A stretch of 64,000 bases of DNA from Rhodocollybia butyracea (GCA_015501585.1 JADNRY010000055.1:1-64000), one strand, 5' to 3'. Numbered from the stretch's first letter, positions 33,269 through 47,821 are shown. Notes: generated by a model not told the origin, from the letters alone. Numbers and translations are program-made.

Positions 33269-35077
33269 TCAATCTTCATAAAATCCTTTTGGTCTCAAAG
33301 GTACAAACTGCGACCCAGATCCCGACACTGGATACCTCGACTTTTCTCTACTAGGTGTCTGTGTCACCCAATCCGACGAACGAGTAGGCCGCAGAGGCCC
33401 AAAACCAGTATCAAAATCCATTAGATCCAATACCCCCGGAACGGCCGAGGTAGGTGTAAAAGGTGCGGGGTTTTTGGAGAAGACCATGTCGGGCTCTAGA
33501 TCCATGTTTATGGGAATAGGGCCCAGTTCAGATGAGGGTGAAGGCGGGAGGGGTGATGGAGGGTAATGCGGAGTTAGAGGCAGGGGAAGAGGACGCATAT
33601 GTGCTTTGAGGCTCGACATTATCACGGTTGTTTGGCTGGAATTACGCGTTGTCTGAGATTTGGTGGATTTGGTGGAAGGTTTACGACTAGAAGTGGTGTC
33701 TTTCCCGGATGCGCGACGCCGTAAATCAGCACCACTATCAGCGGTTGCAGCAACGGTTGCACGATCTGCAGATTTCCATCGCAGGGACTGTGACGGCCGG
33801 GAAACATGCCTTCCCCGCGTGTCCGTGTCCATATCGTCGTCAAGGTCCAACATGACATTGATGGAAGCCGAAGGAGCCATGAATTGGCCGGAAGGAGGCC
33901 GGGTGTTGAATCGTATCTCGCCGATATCTAAATCCACGTCTGGATCTACCAACGTGCTGAATGCACCGAGTCCTCCTGGTCCATCGTATCCATCATCGAC
34001 ATATACCCGTGAATCATCAACGTATCCTGGCTCTGCGAAGCCGATATCCAAGTTTGTAGGTTGTGATGATGAAAGAATTCCTCTAGATGCTGCTGCAGGG
34101 GGCGGCGTACGCCGTGGTGGATCGAAAGAGGCTTTAGATGTAGTAAGCTGAGGTAACATGTCTTTGATAGAGCCTGTCGGTGGTAATAGGAGTGGTGAGG
34201 TTAATTCTGACGTTACAGTATGCCGTGACGGAGCTGGGGGACGAACAACGGAGGATTCTGTTGGATTGCGCAAAACAAGGGGTGGTCGGGTACGAGGAGG
34301 AGTGGTATCTTCTGTATCTGAACAAGGCGCAGATCGGACGGCTTGTTTTCCTTTCCATGTCGGTGTTTCGCGGATGTCTCTGACATCTGGAAGAACCAAG
34401 GAAGAGAAGTTTCTGAGTTGTGCGCTGCGCGATCTATTGTGCGAATGGAGACGTGTAGGTTTTGGTGCTGGAGGCGCAGAGATGTGGCCATTGATTTCGC
34501 GGGAAGTTTTAATGACATATGAACTGGAAGTGGGATCAAAGGCAAGTTGAGGGCGAGTGTTTGGGTCTGCGCGCCCTGCGGCCGAGTTTGTGCGTGAGCG
34601 TGGTTGACCACGAGAGCTTGAGCGAGGACGGGGACTTGGCGTTGGCGTCGACTTTGGCGGAGCAGGAAGAGGACGGCGTACGGGAGATACTGGAGTAGTC
34701 CTAGATGGCCCAATTGGAAGGCTAACCTTGGACATGTGTTTCGGTGTAATGGATATGGAAGAAGAGGTAGAAGGATTAGAAGTTGATGAGTCGTGTAAGC
34801 CTGTTGTATTGATATGAAGTCTAGTAGTATCTGAACCTGTGCTTGGCGCAGGTAGTGGCCTATTGGATTCAGTCGGATTGGCAACGTGGAACCGCGGGCT
34901 TGGCCGAGTGGTCATCGAGTTTGTTCGCGGGCGAGCTGGCAGAGGCTGCGCATGGGAACCAGAGTTGGTGAGCAATGTCTTTAGACTTCGGCGGTTACCG
35001 TGCACTGGCGCAGAAGAGGGCGCAGATATCGTCTCCTGCGTATGTACGTTCGGCGGATGGCTAGTCATGACAGCCAT
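33269..35077 (-). CDS. Disordered Pro/Ser/Thr-rich protein of unknown function
   Basis: A single open frame of 602 aa from ATG at 35077 to a stop at 33269. Composition is strongly Pro, Ser, Thr and Arg, with many proline clusters (PLPLPLTPHYPPSPLPPSPS), SP/TP sites and basic runs. Two modestly ordered blocks are visible: NRRSLKTLLTNSG near residue 30 and the acidic DVDLDIGEIRFNTRPPSGQF region near 380-400. The C-terminus is SQFVPLRPKGFYED. No domain, signal peptide or membrane segment recognised. The long uninterrupted frame and sense-strand codon use support a real gene. There may be an upstream non-coding exon, since sequence at 35078-35150 is pyrimidine-rich in the sense direction. The function is not known to me. 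Confidence 0.75.
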   Translation of the reverse strand: MAVMTSHPPNVHTQETISAPSSAPVHGNRRSLKTLLTNSGSHAQPLPARPRTNSMTTRPSPRFHVANPTESNRPLPAPSTGSDTTRLHINTTGLHDSSTSNPSTSSSISITPKHMSKVSLPIGPSRTTPVSPVRRPLPAPPKSTPTPSPRPRSSSRGQPRSRTNSAAGRADPNTRPQLAFDPTSSSYVIKTSREINGHISAPPAPKPTRLHSHNRSRSAQLRNFSSLVLPDVRDIRETPTWKGKQAVRSAPCSDTEDTTPPRTRPPLVLRNPTESSVVRPPAPSRHTVTSELTSPLLLPPTGSIKDMLPQLTTSKASFDPPRRTPPPAAASRGILSSSQPTNLDIGFAEPGYVDDSRVYVDDGYDGPGGLGAFSTLVDPDVDLDIGEIRFNTRPPSGQFMAPSASINVMLDLDDDMDTDTRGRHVSRPSQSLRWKSADRATVAATADSGADLRRRASGKDTTSSRKPSTKSTKSQTTRNSSQTTVIMSSLKAHMRPLPLPLTPHYPPSPLPPSPSSELGPIPINMDLEPDMVFSKNPAPFTPTSAVPGVLDLMDFDTGFGPLRPTRSSDWVTQTPSREKSRYPVSGSGSQFVPLRPKGFYED

Positions 35078-37751
35078 TTCAATCTATAATCCATAAACAA
35101 CTTGTTTCTCGATATGACTTCAGACTCTAAACTTACCTTTTCACAGAATCTGGTTAGGAGCTGATATGTTGAGCGACACAGCTTCTGTCAAGTCGGAGAG
35201 TACACACCTTGGAGCCACAAATTTCACCGTACTACTAGTAATGGTGATGGTAGGACATCAAAAAGAAAGAAGAATTTGGCCAGCCAGCTATTACTTGAAA
35301 TGATTCTCTTCCGCATCATTGTTTGATGTACATTGATGAGAGCCAACTTGTCAACCAAAAAGAAATTATTAAAGTTGAAACGTCCGTTTCAGTTCGCCCG
35401 GTGTGAAGCTTTGTAAACCTTGTCCGGTTCTGGTAACAGCACACGCGGTGCATCTGACTTTGCCCCGGTGCCCGGTGATTGGCAGAGAATCATTTCAGTT
35501 GTCACACAATACAGTCCTCGATTGGCATCTGGTCCACCCAGCGTTCAAACTGCGATGTCTACAAGTATCTACACAGTAAAGTAATCTGGATCTGAGCCAG
35601 ATAGACAGTATACATACTTAAAGTCATTCACCGAACGAAATCCCCTAACATTAGGTGGTTATGTACATACACTGGTCTGCTTTCGGCACGTCAACTTGAA
35701 AGCCATCTGTCGTGTGCCACCAGCCGGTGCTCTCCAATATCAATCACTCTGAACAGGAAGACCGAGACCGATATGCTGCTAGAGTAGTACCCGTAGTACG
35801 GGCATGGCACGGATGAAGAAATAAAGACGCAGTTACTAGCCGCCTCACAGCACGCAGGAGATCCGTTTTGGAACAGGTTTGAGGCGAGTTTTGCTGTTTC
35901 TGTATCCGTTATTCGGTATTCTTTCGGTATCCTTACATTTATACGCGAAGAAGTGGGTCCGCAGGGGACGCAGGGAAAAACGGGGTCTATCTGGGCGGAG
36001 TGATAAGCAGAGATTATTCATTTCAGAGCAGGAGACAACGCCAGACTTTACAGCGACGTAGACTTTTTGGCGGTAGACATTTTGATCTACATGATAATCG
36101 TCGTCCCTGGTGGCATTAGGCATTAGCTGGTCTCGAAAGACCCCGAAAGAGTCTACATATTGTTTAGTATTTGCAGTAGCGTTCATACGTATCCAAAACC
36201 TATGGTCCGAATATGGTCCGTGATGTCTTTGGGGAAGCGAGTGAAGCCAAAAACGGATATGTTCATACTTGGTTTTCATCATCTTGAATGAGATTCTCTG
36301 GACATGAAGATTGGAGCTTAAAGATGAAACAGTTCAGCTACGAGAAGACTGCCATACTAGTATTTTTAGTCGCTTACTACTCTGCAGGCCCTCTATAGTT
36401 AGTCGTCTCAAGATAATAAATCCCCGAGTGCGATGCGTACCACTTGATCCAACACGACTATACGGCCCCTGAGGTACCAACTATTCCAAGTTGCTCCAAA
36501 CACAGCTTCCAGGATCCATAGGATAGAAAACGTGTGTGTGGTCCTGTAGATCATGAGCAAGACCGTGGGTGTGGCGACATCTGAACTCTTTTGGTGACAC
36601 TATGACCTCTTCAAGTTGCGAGGTAGGTGGGCCACCACTTGTTTGCCGTTGTCGAACACTTTGCATCAAGATCATCCGCTCGTGATTCGGGTAAAATGAG
36701 TGGAATTCGGCCTCGGTGTGTCAGCAAGCAAGAGTACTTGATAGTAGTAGTATCTTGGCGATGGCGATGCTGTATGATTTCACATCCAACTCTTGAGAGA
36801 AATTTAACTGTTCAACTCAACCGAACATTGGATTCAAAATTTAGAAAGAAACCGAGGAGTTCGGGGATCACTGACCTCTGACTGACTGATCGTTGATCAT
36901 TAAGTGGCGATAAGTATCAACCCTTGAGTAAAAGAGTTGTATATGAGTAACATCATTAGACTTGGAGTGCAGCTCAAAGCTATGAGAAGCTCAACCTATG
37001 TGAGGACGCAACTGCAAGCATATCGATCGAAAAATCAGGAGACAGGGAGAATCAGAAGATAATCAGAAGATCAAGTGGGACTGGGAACTTCAAATTTGGA
37101 AAGGAACTTGAAAAGGATCGAAACGAATGACCAGCCCTGGATACAAGGAGAAAGGAAGTACAAAGGGAATACAAAATAGGACTATAGAAGGTAATGGAAG
37201 GAAAAGAATACAACACTGAGAACAAACCAAGGAGAATACATACTTCCGCGACTATCAGAGTTCCCGATAAGTGTTGTTGATCATGATGATCGCTGCAGTT
37301 GCAGCGTTAAAATCAATGCACATACAAAGAGATTACACGCACTAAGGCAACGATACAAAGCAACGATACATATGCATAGCAAATGATTCATGTGTTTCTG
37401 CGAGTGAGCTGCAAGTTCAAGGGTGTCTTCAAAAGTTGTTCAACAGAATTGGACCCGTTGGATTGAACCTAATATGGTCGTAGGAGATATCTGCTAGAGA
37501 GCTTATTGATATCACCAAGAACCCGAAGAGGAGAACGAACACAAACGGGTAACAATCTGTTGGCTGTAGCGGTGAGTAATAGCAATGCCGTTGCCTTTTT
37601 TGTTCGACCTGAGATCAGACAGCAGGTAGAATCTGGATAAAGTTGCGTAGGGGCGGGGCCGGCGGGGTGGCAATACAGTCAATACTGTTCATGCGTACTT
37701 GTAGGACCCGTTAGCCGTTTTCAGGGCAATAACATTTAGTAGATGACTGAT

Positions 37752-37836
37752 AGTTGCAGCGTTGAGTGGACGTCTCTGATAGGGGTTTCTGTATACGGTG
37801 GGGAGAATACGCGTGGGTTTCGGTGCTCAGCTTGGT
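37752..37836 (+). repeat. Dispersed repeat, first copy
   Basis: AGTTGCAGCGTTGAGTGGAC followed by CTCTGATA, GTTTCTGTAT and TTTCGGTGCTCA recurs in the same order at 39604-39684 with substitutions and short indels. Confidence 0.65.
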
Positions 37837-38214
37837 CAGGAATGAGAACGCGGTCGATGGTATATTCGGCATGTTTAGAGCTGGAAAGACTGAGGTCGAG
37901 CTGGGTCTGCCAAAGGCCAGCGGCTGCGGTGACAACGTTGACGTTTCCAGATTCGGAGGCTGCTAATGGCCGTGCTAAAAGATAATTTTAAAAAAATGGT
38001 GGAGACCATGTGCATGAGGGCTAATACAACAAAGTTGAGTGTCTCGCGGCGAGATAGTGAGGAAATGAGTTACTAGCTGACGCGAGCTGAAAATACTTTT
38101 CTTTACATTCTTCACGCATCTCGATGCATTTTGTCGGTCCTTGTTCGTAACAGGATTCCAAACTTCAGAGCTTGGAGAAAAGAGTTTATGACAAGGCTAT
38201 CATCATCATGGCCG

Positions 38215-38250
38215 ATCATGGCTGTTCGTGAACGGTCACAGCACATGTGA
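38215..38250 (+). repeat. Palindromic dispersed repeat, partial copy
   Basis: TCATGGCTGTTCGTGAACGG followed by TCACAGCACATGTGAC resembles the core of the 30061-30150 and 40171-40252 repeats. Confidence 0.5.
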
Positions 38251-39603
38251 CTAACCCTCTGCCCCTAATTATGACTTGCTTTTGTTCACTGCCATTGCAC
38301 AAGCAAAAAAAAAAAAAGAACTTGTACTGACTATTTAAGTCTTCATTAAGAACATAAATATGACATTGTTCGCCTTTGCTCGCATGTGGCCTGCAACGCG
38401 CGCGTTTGTTGCAGTTTTGAGTCAAACTTGTTGAGCCACTACTAGTACAGAGGGCATATGATACTTGTATCATTAATCAGTGGATCGTATTTAACCGTTA
38501 AAGAAGCTTGCAATGAATCAACTTACGAAGATGAAGCAGATACTCAAAAAATCCTTGCACAGCCAGAAAGCTGGATAAGACGATAGTAGTAACAGGCCAA
38601 AGAATTCAAACCAAGTACACATATGCATCATCTTCTTGATCTTCTTACTAGCCATCTCACTTAAGTCGCTTTTATCAACTGATATGCTATCCATTCACTG
38701 CCAAAAATGAGCAGAAACACGTTCGCATGATGACTCGCTACTGATGTGCTTTGGGTGTTAAATGTTTCTTGTGGAGCCTGATGGACTACTTACTATCATT
38801 TGTAGGCTTGATTTGGGGGTGTTGAAGGCCAAAATCCACTACTTGGAATTAGTATTCAGATGGAACTGAATTGAGACTTCCATGACACTCATCATTACTG
38901 CTGTTACATTGAACAGCAGAATCTTCAAAAACATATAGCATGGTTGGCTTAATAGTAACATGGAAAAGCCTGGGAGTGCTTGTGGAGGTGGAAGAAAAGT
39001 GATCACCAGTGTGAGATTGTTGGGGGATTTGAGTAACAGCCCAACAAGCTAGAGAAATCTTTCCATGAGGAGCTATGATTTCTGATAACAATAATATGAT
39101 CAGTGGCGGGAAGAACTCAAGGTCCACGTACATAGCTTCATCGTCCAAGCTACGGGCACAAAAGCCGCAAGCGAAAATGATAACAAGTGTTTAAACTGTT
39201 CAGTAAATCCTTGATAAAGAAGCAGTAAGATTGATGAAAAAGAAGCCTTCAAAGCCTTCGAGAACAATTCGTATTCCTGAGACTGTTGAGCAAAGAAGTA
39301 GAGAAATAAGAGATAAGCCAAAAAGTACTAGACATTGCTAACTTGGTCCAGGAATGTTCAGTCGAGACATCGCCGAAGCAATCTCAGCTCTGAGAGTGAC
39401 TGAGACGCAGACACCGAGCGGTAAAGATTAATGAACGCTCTGGTAATGCCGGTAAAGGAGGAGATGGTGTTAATTTTACTCCAAGAGGACAGGTCACTCG
39501 GTCAACTCCCCCGTGGTGAATAATAGGCTATAGCAATCAATACATACTATGAACCGTGGTCGAAAAAATAACATACAGATCGCTGATTCCCGCTGCTTGG
39601 AGA

Positions 39604-39684
39604 GTTGCAGCGTTGAGTCGACACCTCTGATAAAAGTTTCCGTATTTGGGAAAATCAAGTGCGTGGTATTCGGTGCTCACCTAC
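39604..39684 (+). repeat. Dispersed repeat, second copy
   Basis: AGTTGCAGCGTTGAGTCGAC followed by CTCTGATA, GTTTCCGTAT and ATTCGGTGCTCAC. It matches 37752-37836. Both copies are followed some 470-580 bp on by a palindromic repeat, suggesting that a longer segment was duplicated and diverged. Confidence 0.65.
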
Positions 39685-40170
39685 TGGTTGATGCGAATGT
39701 TCAGAACATGCGAATGAATAAAAATACTGTCGAGTAGAGATGGTGGCACAGACAGTAGTAGCTGAGTTACCACATGACTACGCTGAGGAGGAGGTGGCAA
39801 CGGTCTCACAAAGAAACAGTAGGTCCCGCGCTATACACAATCGCACCTACGCCGTGATGTACACAACCTACGGAACCTGTGCAATCACGCCGGCTCACAA
39901 AATCAGTCGAGGTTGAGATAGGTATGCCGAACGGCCACGATTGTGCTGCGATATGCCGGATACTCAGCAGCGTAAGCCTGAGTCCCTGCTCAAAGAAAAT
40001 AGGTGGTTAGTGAAACTTATTGGGTGAAAATTGAGCAAAAAGCTTGTAGATAAGTAAAATAGGTCGTTCTGAATCGAGTACTAAGATAAGTTACCAGCCA
40101 GCGAGAGCTTGAGAGAAAAGAAAAAGAGTTAAACCTGCCAGTGCTCGTTCGTACGCGTAAAGGCTTGCAA

Positions 40171-40252
40171 AAACTAAGAGATGACTGGTCGTGAACGACA
40201 GTCACAGCGCGCGTGACCCAATCGTGACACAGCTTTGACATCCCTCTTTCTG
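40171..40252 (+). repeat. Palindromic dispersed repeat, copy abutting the FAN1 start
   Basis: AGATGACTGGTCGTGAACGA, CAGTCACAGCGCGCGTGAC, CGTGACACAGCTTTGACATC and CCTCTTTCTG, in the same order as the minus-strand copy at 30061-30150. GTCACAGCGCGCGTGAC is itself an imperfect palindrome. The repeat ends immediately before the first ATG of FAN1 (40253), so it forms the proximal promoter or 5' UTR. Confidence 0.75.
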
Positions 40253-43200
40253 ATGAACAACGTTGTTGCTCAATTCGTCTTCGGTTCACAAAGGCTTTTT
40301 GAGACCGAAGACGAAGAAACACGTTGTCTTGACTCTACACAGACTGATCCCTCTACGGGAATCCCTCGAATCCAGTCTCGGAACAACAAACCATCCCCTT
40401 ATGTTTCCGAATTTGAAGGTGTGTATATGCTTGAGATCCAAAGTCGACTCAGTTTATGACTTTTTTCGTTCTACTTTCAGATATCGTTAACCAGATTAAT
40501 GATTTCGAACTGGATCTTTTGAGCGAACAGGAAAGGAAGGCTCTTACTGCGTTCCAACACTTGCAGTGTGCGTATCACTTGGAAACCCGGGTCATCCTGA
40601 AGTCAACTCTGATCGCAATCGTTTCGTAGACTGTTCAAGATACATTCTCATCCGACTATCGCTTAGAAAAGTCGGGAAATACCATACCTCCCTACAGAAA
40701 TATGTATCGGAAGTGGGAGAACAAGGTATCAAAGTCGCGAGGGAAGAGATATGTAGGCCTGTGGATGACATACTCGAACGAGCCCAGAATGTAAAGGTGG
40801 AAGAAGAAGACAAGATGAAAGTCGAGGAAACTGAAGTCATAGATTTGACGTCAGACGACGAAGGCGAGCCTTCTACTTCAGGTTGCGCTCAACCCGAACA
40901 ACCAGGGGTCGTTCAACAAGATCTTTCGTTCCTCTGCGAAAATGAATCTCGTATGACCCTAGACCAAGCTCTCGAAAGGCTTGATGTTCCTGCTCTGAAG
41001 GATTTGATGAAGGAATGTAGAGTCAAACCCAAATCCAACACTGTGAGTTCATGCGCCCGCTACCAAGTATCCATCCGCTGATTCCACAACAGAAAGACGC
41101 AATGATACGTGCTCTTCGGTCACATGCTCGCTCTCAAGGGAGCATCGCTACGATGTTCAAGAAGAAGACGTCTGGTCTCTGTCAAACGCAGCTAAACCTC
41201 TCTTCTTCGAAGTCAAAATTGGTCAGCCAGGAAGAACAATTGCGCATAATGGCGGTAAAGAAACTAGGTATACGATGAAAAACATTCGGAGCCTCCCCTC
41301 TAACCGTATACTTAGGCCCCTCCCTCAGAATCAATCGTGATTTTCACCTACTCCTTCGAAAACTTGATATTATCTTCTACCGGAGGTATGTCACCTTATT
41401 CCTCTAAACTCTGATTCTTCAGTGAATCCTTCTCGTTTCAGTACCTCCATTCCTCAGAATCTCTTCCAAAACTCTTATCTCAGGTACTTTGGGATACGCA
41501 AATTTGCTTCTTACACCTATGCCCGCAGTCTCATCTGGGAGACCCCGGAAGAATATACCAAGTACGAACGTGCACTTGAGCTCCAAGCGTTGGTGGATTC
41601 GATTCTTGACGACGATATCTTTAAACCCAAGGATTTGACCACTGGGAAAACGCGGTTCTTGACACCTTTGGCACCTGCTGTCACCGACAGGCGCCCAACC
41701 CCAGGCCACGAGGATGTCAAGATGGAGGAGGTGGAAGGGGATGCACCACGAGAACCCGAATATAATGTGGTCGATTTGACATCCACCCTTGGCGACGGAT
41801 TCAAGGTTCAGGATGATGGGGATGATGACAAGAGGAAGCCTAGTCCAGAAAAGCGATTGAGGGCAGGGAGGGTAGTCGACATCTACCAGAAAGTGATAAA
41901 ACCTCTCTGGGATTCTTGCATCGCTCAGGCTAAGGTAAAACCTGAGGGAGGGAAAGATCGTTCCCTAGAACGATTCGAAGAAGGTGATCAACATTCAAGA
42001 GTCTGCTCGTTCTAATACTGAGCTTGTCTTTCTCTTACTTAGGCTACATCCTTACTCGCCTTCTTTGGAAGACCGCAGAGTGTTATGCTCTTCTACACCA
42101 ATTTTACGAAGAGCTCAATATCATCAAGATGCTGTTGGACCAGACGTTTTGGCGCCGAGCAAAGAGAGGGAAGTGGTACGACAGGAGAGCGCTCATCAAG
42201 GAGTACCACCTTTCCAAGGAGCTCAAGCGGGAAGCGGAAGCCAATGGATGGAGTAAGAAATTCTTGCATGAGAGGAAGCAGGCGCTTTGGAAGGAGGCCA
42301 GGGAGGGTTTGTACGAGGCTCTTAATGACGTGGACACTCATCGTGGTGCGTGTGCTCGTTTTCTGGCTTGCCAAGGCACTCTTACTGATTCGTTTATAGT
42401 TTATCGCAAAAGCCTCGTCAAGCGCCTTACAACGATGGAGTCTCGACTCGGTGTCACTGGAGATGAACACCATGACTATGAGGACAACCTCAAAGCTGCA
42501 AACGACATCTGTGTGCTTGCGGAAAGGGCCATCAGATTTGGGAAAATAGAAAGCGTTTCCCCGATGAAGAAGGGCAAGGACAGAGAAGACATTTCTGGAT
42601 ACCTGATTCGATCCGGCCTGCCCATTGATGTAGAAAACGATAAATCTGAATTAGTAGGTTGTTACTATCTGTGCATTGAAATCTCTCAACAAATATCGAT
42701 TCATATAGCCTTCGCCGCCTACTGGCAAGTCAATTTGGAACGGTGTAGATGGACAACCTTGCAACGTCGAGACCAGGGCACTCCAATTCTACGCTTCTGA
42801 CAAAGGCGGCAACTTCCACGGGTGTGTATCTCTTCCTGTTACGTCGTCGTATCTTTTAATGACTTTCCAGGCTGCATTCTGAGACGTGCATCTTGACTAC
42901 CATCTTTGCTCTCCTGTTCTGGGATATCATTTTCGCTGATGTTCCTGGTGCCTTTGAAACTGCGTTCCAAATTGGCCCGCTGGATCTCGTTGAGGACTCG
43001 TTTTATTACGCGCGAGAAGAGATTATCAAGGCAAGGTTGAAGGAAATTCGAAGTGGGAGTGCTTTGGAAATCGTAGGGCAGCATGACAATTTGTACAGAG
43101 CGCAGGGTACTCACTGCGTGGGGCTGAAATGGAATGTCTGCACAAAAGAAGAGCTCGCAGAGATTGTCGATGTCAGTATTTTTCTTCTTCGAGTAGAACA

Positions 43201-43918
43201 ATGCTCATGAAAGACCGTCAGTGTATCGGTGGTGATGCGCTAGCTGTGATATGCGAGATCTTTTGTCAAGATTATCCTGCTCGCGCCAGTGGTGTTCCCG
43301 ATCTCGTAGTCTGGAACTCCGATGACCGCAAATGTAAATTCGTTGAGGTTAAAGGACCAGGCGACAGAGCCCGAGATAACCAAACGGTATGTTATCCTTT
43401 CTTTTGTAAACTTTAGGTCTGATAAATGTTTGATACAGCTATGGTTTGATGCTCTGCTCAGTGCTGGACTCGACGTTGATCTGTGTCGAGTTGTTGAATG
43501 TAATACCAAAAACGTCAACGCCGAAAATGAGAAGAAAGCCAAGAGGGAGGCAAAACGAGAAAGAGAGGAGAAGGCTCGTATAAAGAAAGAGGAGAAGGAG
43601 GAGGAGAAGCGGAAGGCTGGCGCCAAGCCGCGGAAGAAGAACAAGGTCAGGGTGAAGGAAGAGGACAAGTTTGATAACGATATGGACGATGTCCTTGGGC
43701 CCGATGATGCAGACTATCGATGTCCGGGAGGCGGAGAACTTTCTTCGCCCCGGAAACGGCGCCGTGCGCTCGACGAAGATGACGATAAATCCATCCTTGC
43801 GTCATCGCAAGATCGAGTTGCCTCATCCCCAACAGCCAGAGGCTGTAGCGCAGAGTCCATTGACATAGTATCCCTGGCCAAGAAGCGTATGAAGATGGAT
43901 GAAGAGGACTATTCGTGA
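40253..43918 (+). CDS. FAN1: Fanconi-associated nuclease 1 homologue (VRR-NUC)
   Basis: Twelve exons: 40253-40418, 40481-40567, 40630-41042, 41093-41267, 41316-41385, 41442-41983, 42043-42345, 42400-42653, 42709-42821, 42871-43171, 43222-43386 and 43439-43918. They join in phase to 1022 aa. The middle holds the SAP-like and TPR-like regions of FAN1 (SRYILIRLSLRK, YYLNRLLW-type GYILTRLLWKTAECYALLHQ). GVDGQPCNVETRALQFYASD and SETCILTTIFALLFWDIIFA precede the VRR-NUC nuclease: CIGGDALAVICEIF, GVPDLVVW and KFVEVKGPGDRARDNQTLWF, with the metal-binding Asp and the E-x-K pair intact. FAN1 cuts 5' flaps and unhooks DNA interstrand crosslinks in the nucleus. After the nuclease comes a fungal-specific Lys/Glu-rich basic tail with an RKRRR cluster, likely nuclear targeting. 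The start rests on a repeat-adjacent ATG and could lie upstream. Confidence 0.93.
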
Positions 43919-44904
43919 ATGTTTGTGTTGTATTCCTGGACTTGGACTGTATTTTCTTGTATTTGATAACTTGATTACTTGAGTATTTACTCTAATTCCA
44001 TAACTCGAATACTAGTATTGTTGTAACCGCCTACTCGAGCTACACTTTCCTTTCTTTTCTCCACATGTCATGTCGGCTATCTCGCTCGCACGTACACTAC
44101 TTGGCAGTTCTTAGACAGACATTGCGGAGTTCCTTTAGATGAACCTTGAATGTGACCCGGAAGGGCCCACGGCACACAATATCCAAAACAAAACCTCTAT
44201 GCATTGGAGGAGATTATAATTCCGTCCGCGTGAACAGCTGAAGTTGAGTTGAAGTTTCGAACTCGCTAATATTATACAGTGCGTCAGGTACATACATAGA
44301 TGAGATTATAGAACGAATGGTACCAAGCTACTGGATAAGGGCACAAGCAAGCACGAGTATAATATCTAGATGTAGGGGAACCTTTGAGTTTTGTTTGAGT
44401 TTTTATAATCCGCGGTAGCAAAGCGTCAGGCGCTTATTTCTCACTCAGCACTTCAGCGTCTTATCATCTCACTCTCTTCTATGTATCTCTGCCGGGTCTC
44501 TGCCTCCTTGGTATCGTCGTTTTCCGTCATCGGCGACTCGCTCGGTCTTCTTCTTTCACGATTAGGTGTCCTGAGTCCTTATCATCGTAGTTTCTTCCTG
44601 CTCTTCCTGCTGTTGTTCCTGCTTCTTCCCTTGATGTTCCAGTTGGTCGGCGGAACAATCTTACCAAAAGAAACGACACGTATGCATTCTTTAGAGTTGC
44701 AATCCAATTTAGGACAACAATCTTCCGCCGCAGTCCTGATTTTCGATAGGCAGATAGAGTGCACGACATGAATGATGTACATAATCTTCAACACCTGCCA
44801 GGAAAGTTGATAGAGGCGAGACTTATCTTCTTGCTCGTACAGCGCTGGAAGGAATCACCTCCGACCCGAAGTCCTGGACGGCGAAAGTAGTATCAGTGGT
44901 GTGA

Positions 44905-45090
44905 GGGATCCCTCAAATCCGGGCTATAGAGAAGAAAGTTCGTAACCGCGAGTTAAATGTTAAAGAGCCAGTACCCATTCGAGATGCGTATCCAATAATA
45001 AGACCACTAGATGAAAAACATCTCCAACGTGTCCAAGAAGTCCTGCAAGAAAACCTAGAAACTGAAAGTTTGGCAATGAATAATCGATAA
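44905..45090 (+). other. Short charged ORF, unidentified
   Basis: An open frame without ATG, bounded by stops, reads IRAIEKKVRNRELNVKEPVP, IRDAYPIIRPLDEKHLQRVQ and EVLQENLETESLAMNNR. It is charged, amphipathic and looks like a terminal exon. No upstream partner was found and I recognise no family. Confidence 0.3.
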
Positions 45091-45334
45091 CATCACGGGC
45101 AAAACTGACACTGGATGAAAGCTCAAATGGTGAACATCAAAATGTGTTCCTTGCTTCCTCTGGCTGACATTGATTTTCTTCTTTCAGAAAGGAAATTATA
45201 GTACTAGTATACGGTCCCAGCGAGATGTTTAACGATTCCGGCCACCTGCGATGTCACAACTTCGGAGAAAAACCTAATCCCACTCTAATCAGCTGCTTCC
45301 AGAGGGTACGACCTGGATAATTGCACAGTAAGAT

Positions 45335-45345
45335 TCATATAAAAA
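45335..45345 (+). promoter_or_regulatory. TATA-like element of esterase copy 1
   Basis: TTCATATAAAAATC lies about 48 bp upstream of the ATG at 45385. Copies 2 and 3 have TTCATATAAGATG and GTCATATAAGATG at a similar distance, and all three are preceded by a TCAGCTGCTTC motif. Confidence 0.6.
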
Positions 45346-45384
45346 TCCCTCCACATCCTGTGTACCCAATCGCTGGAGTTTACC

Positions 45385-47784
<2,400 letters not shown>

Positions 47785-47821
47785 ATTGTTGGTTCTTAGT
47801 TGATTGCCAGCTCTTGTGTAC
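47785..47821. other. 3' flank of esterase copy 1 and left target-site duplication
   Basis: The last five bases (47817-47821, TGTAC) are repeated at 52707-52711 beyond the right LTR, the target-site duplication of the retroelement. Confidence 0.85.

Larger units (their letters stand above)
35078..40170. other. Gene-poor, repeat-bearing region
   Basis: About 5 kb without a coding frame I can support. ORFs are under 150 codons, overlap on both strands and lack motifs. The region holds at least two copies of a dispersed sequence (37752-37836 and 39604-39684), a partial palindromic repeat at 38215-38250 and a poly-A tract near 38310. No transposase or reverse transcriptase frame was found. It may contain decayed non-autonomous elements. 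Confidence 0.5.
43919..45384. other. Intergenic region before the esterase array
   Basis: No supported gene. A 96-codon frame at 44481 (hydrophobic, from a pyrimidine repeat) and a 62-codon frame at 44905-45090 are discussed in the findings. The last 100 bp hold the esterase copy 1 promoter. Confidence 0.5.

Noticed and set aside
33660..34884. Long ORFs on both strands over the 33.3-35.1 kb gene
   Set aside because: They are other-frame shadows of the 602-aa disordered protein, which has the longest and only full-length frame.
34890..34915. TTGGCCGAGTGGTCATCGAG resembling a tRNA A-box
   Set aside because: It lies inside the 602-aa coding frame, and no B-box follows; coincidence.
44481..44771. 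96-codon hydrophobic ORF resembling a membrane protein
   Set aside because: The hydrophobic stretch comes from a CTTCCTGCT-type pyrimidine repeat; no conserved features, and all three frames give similar Leu/Ser/Pro-rich output.
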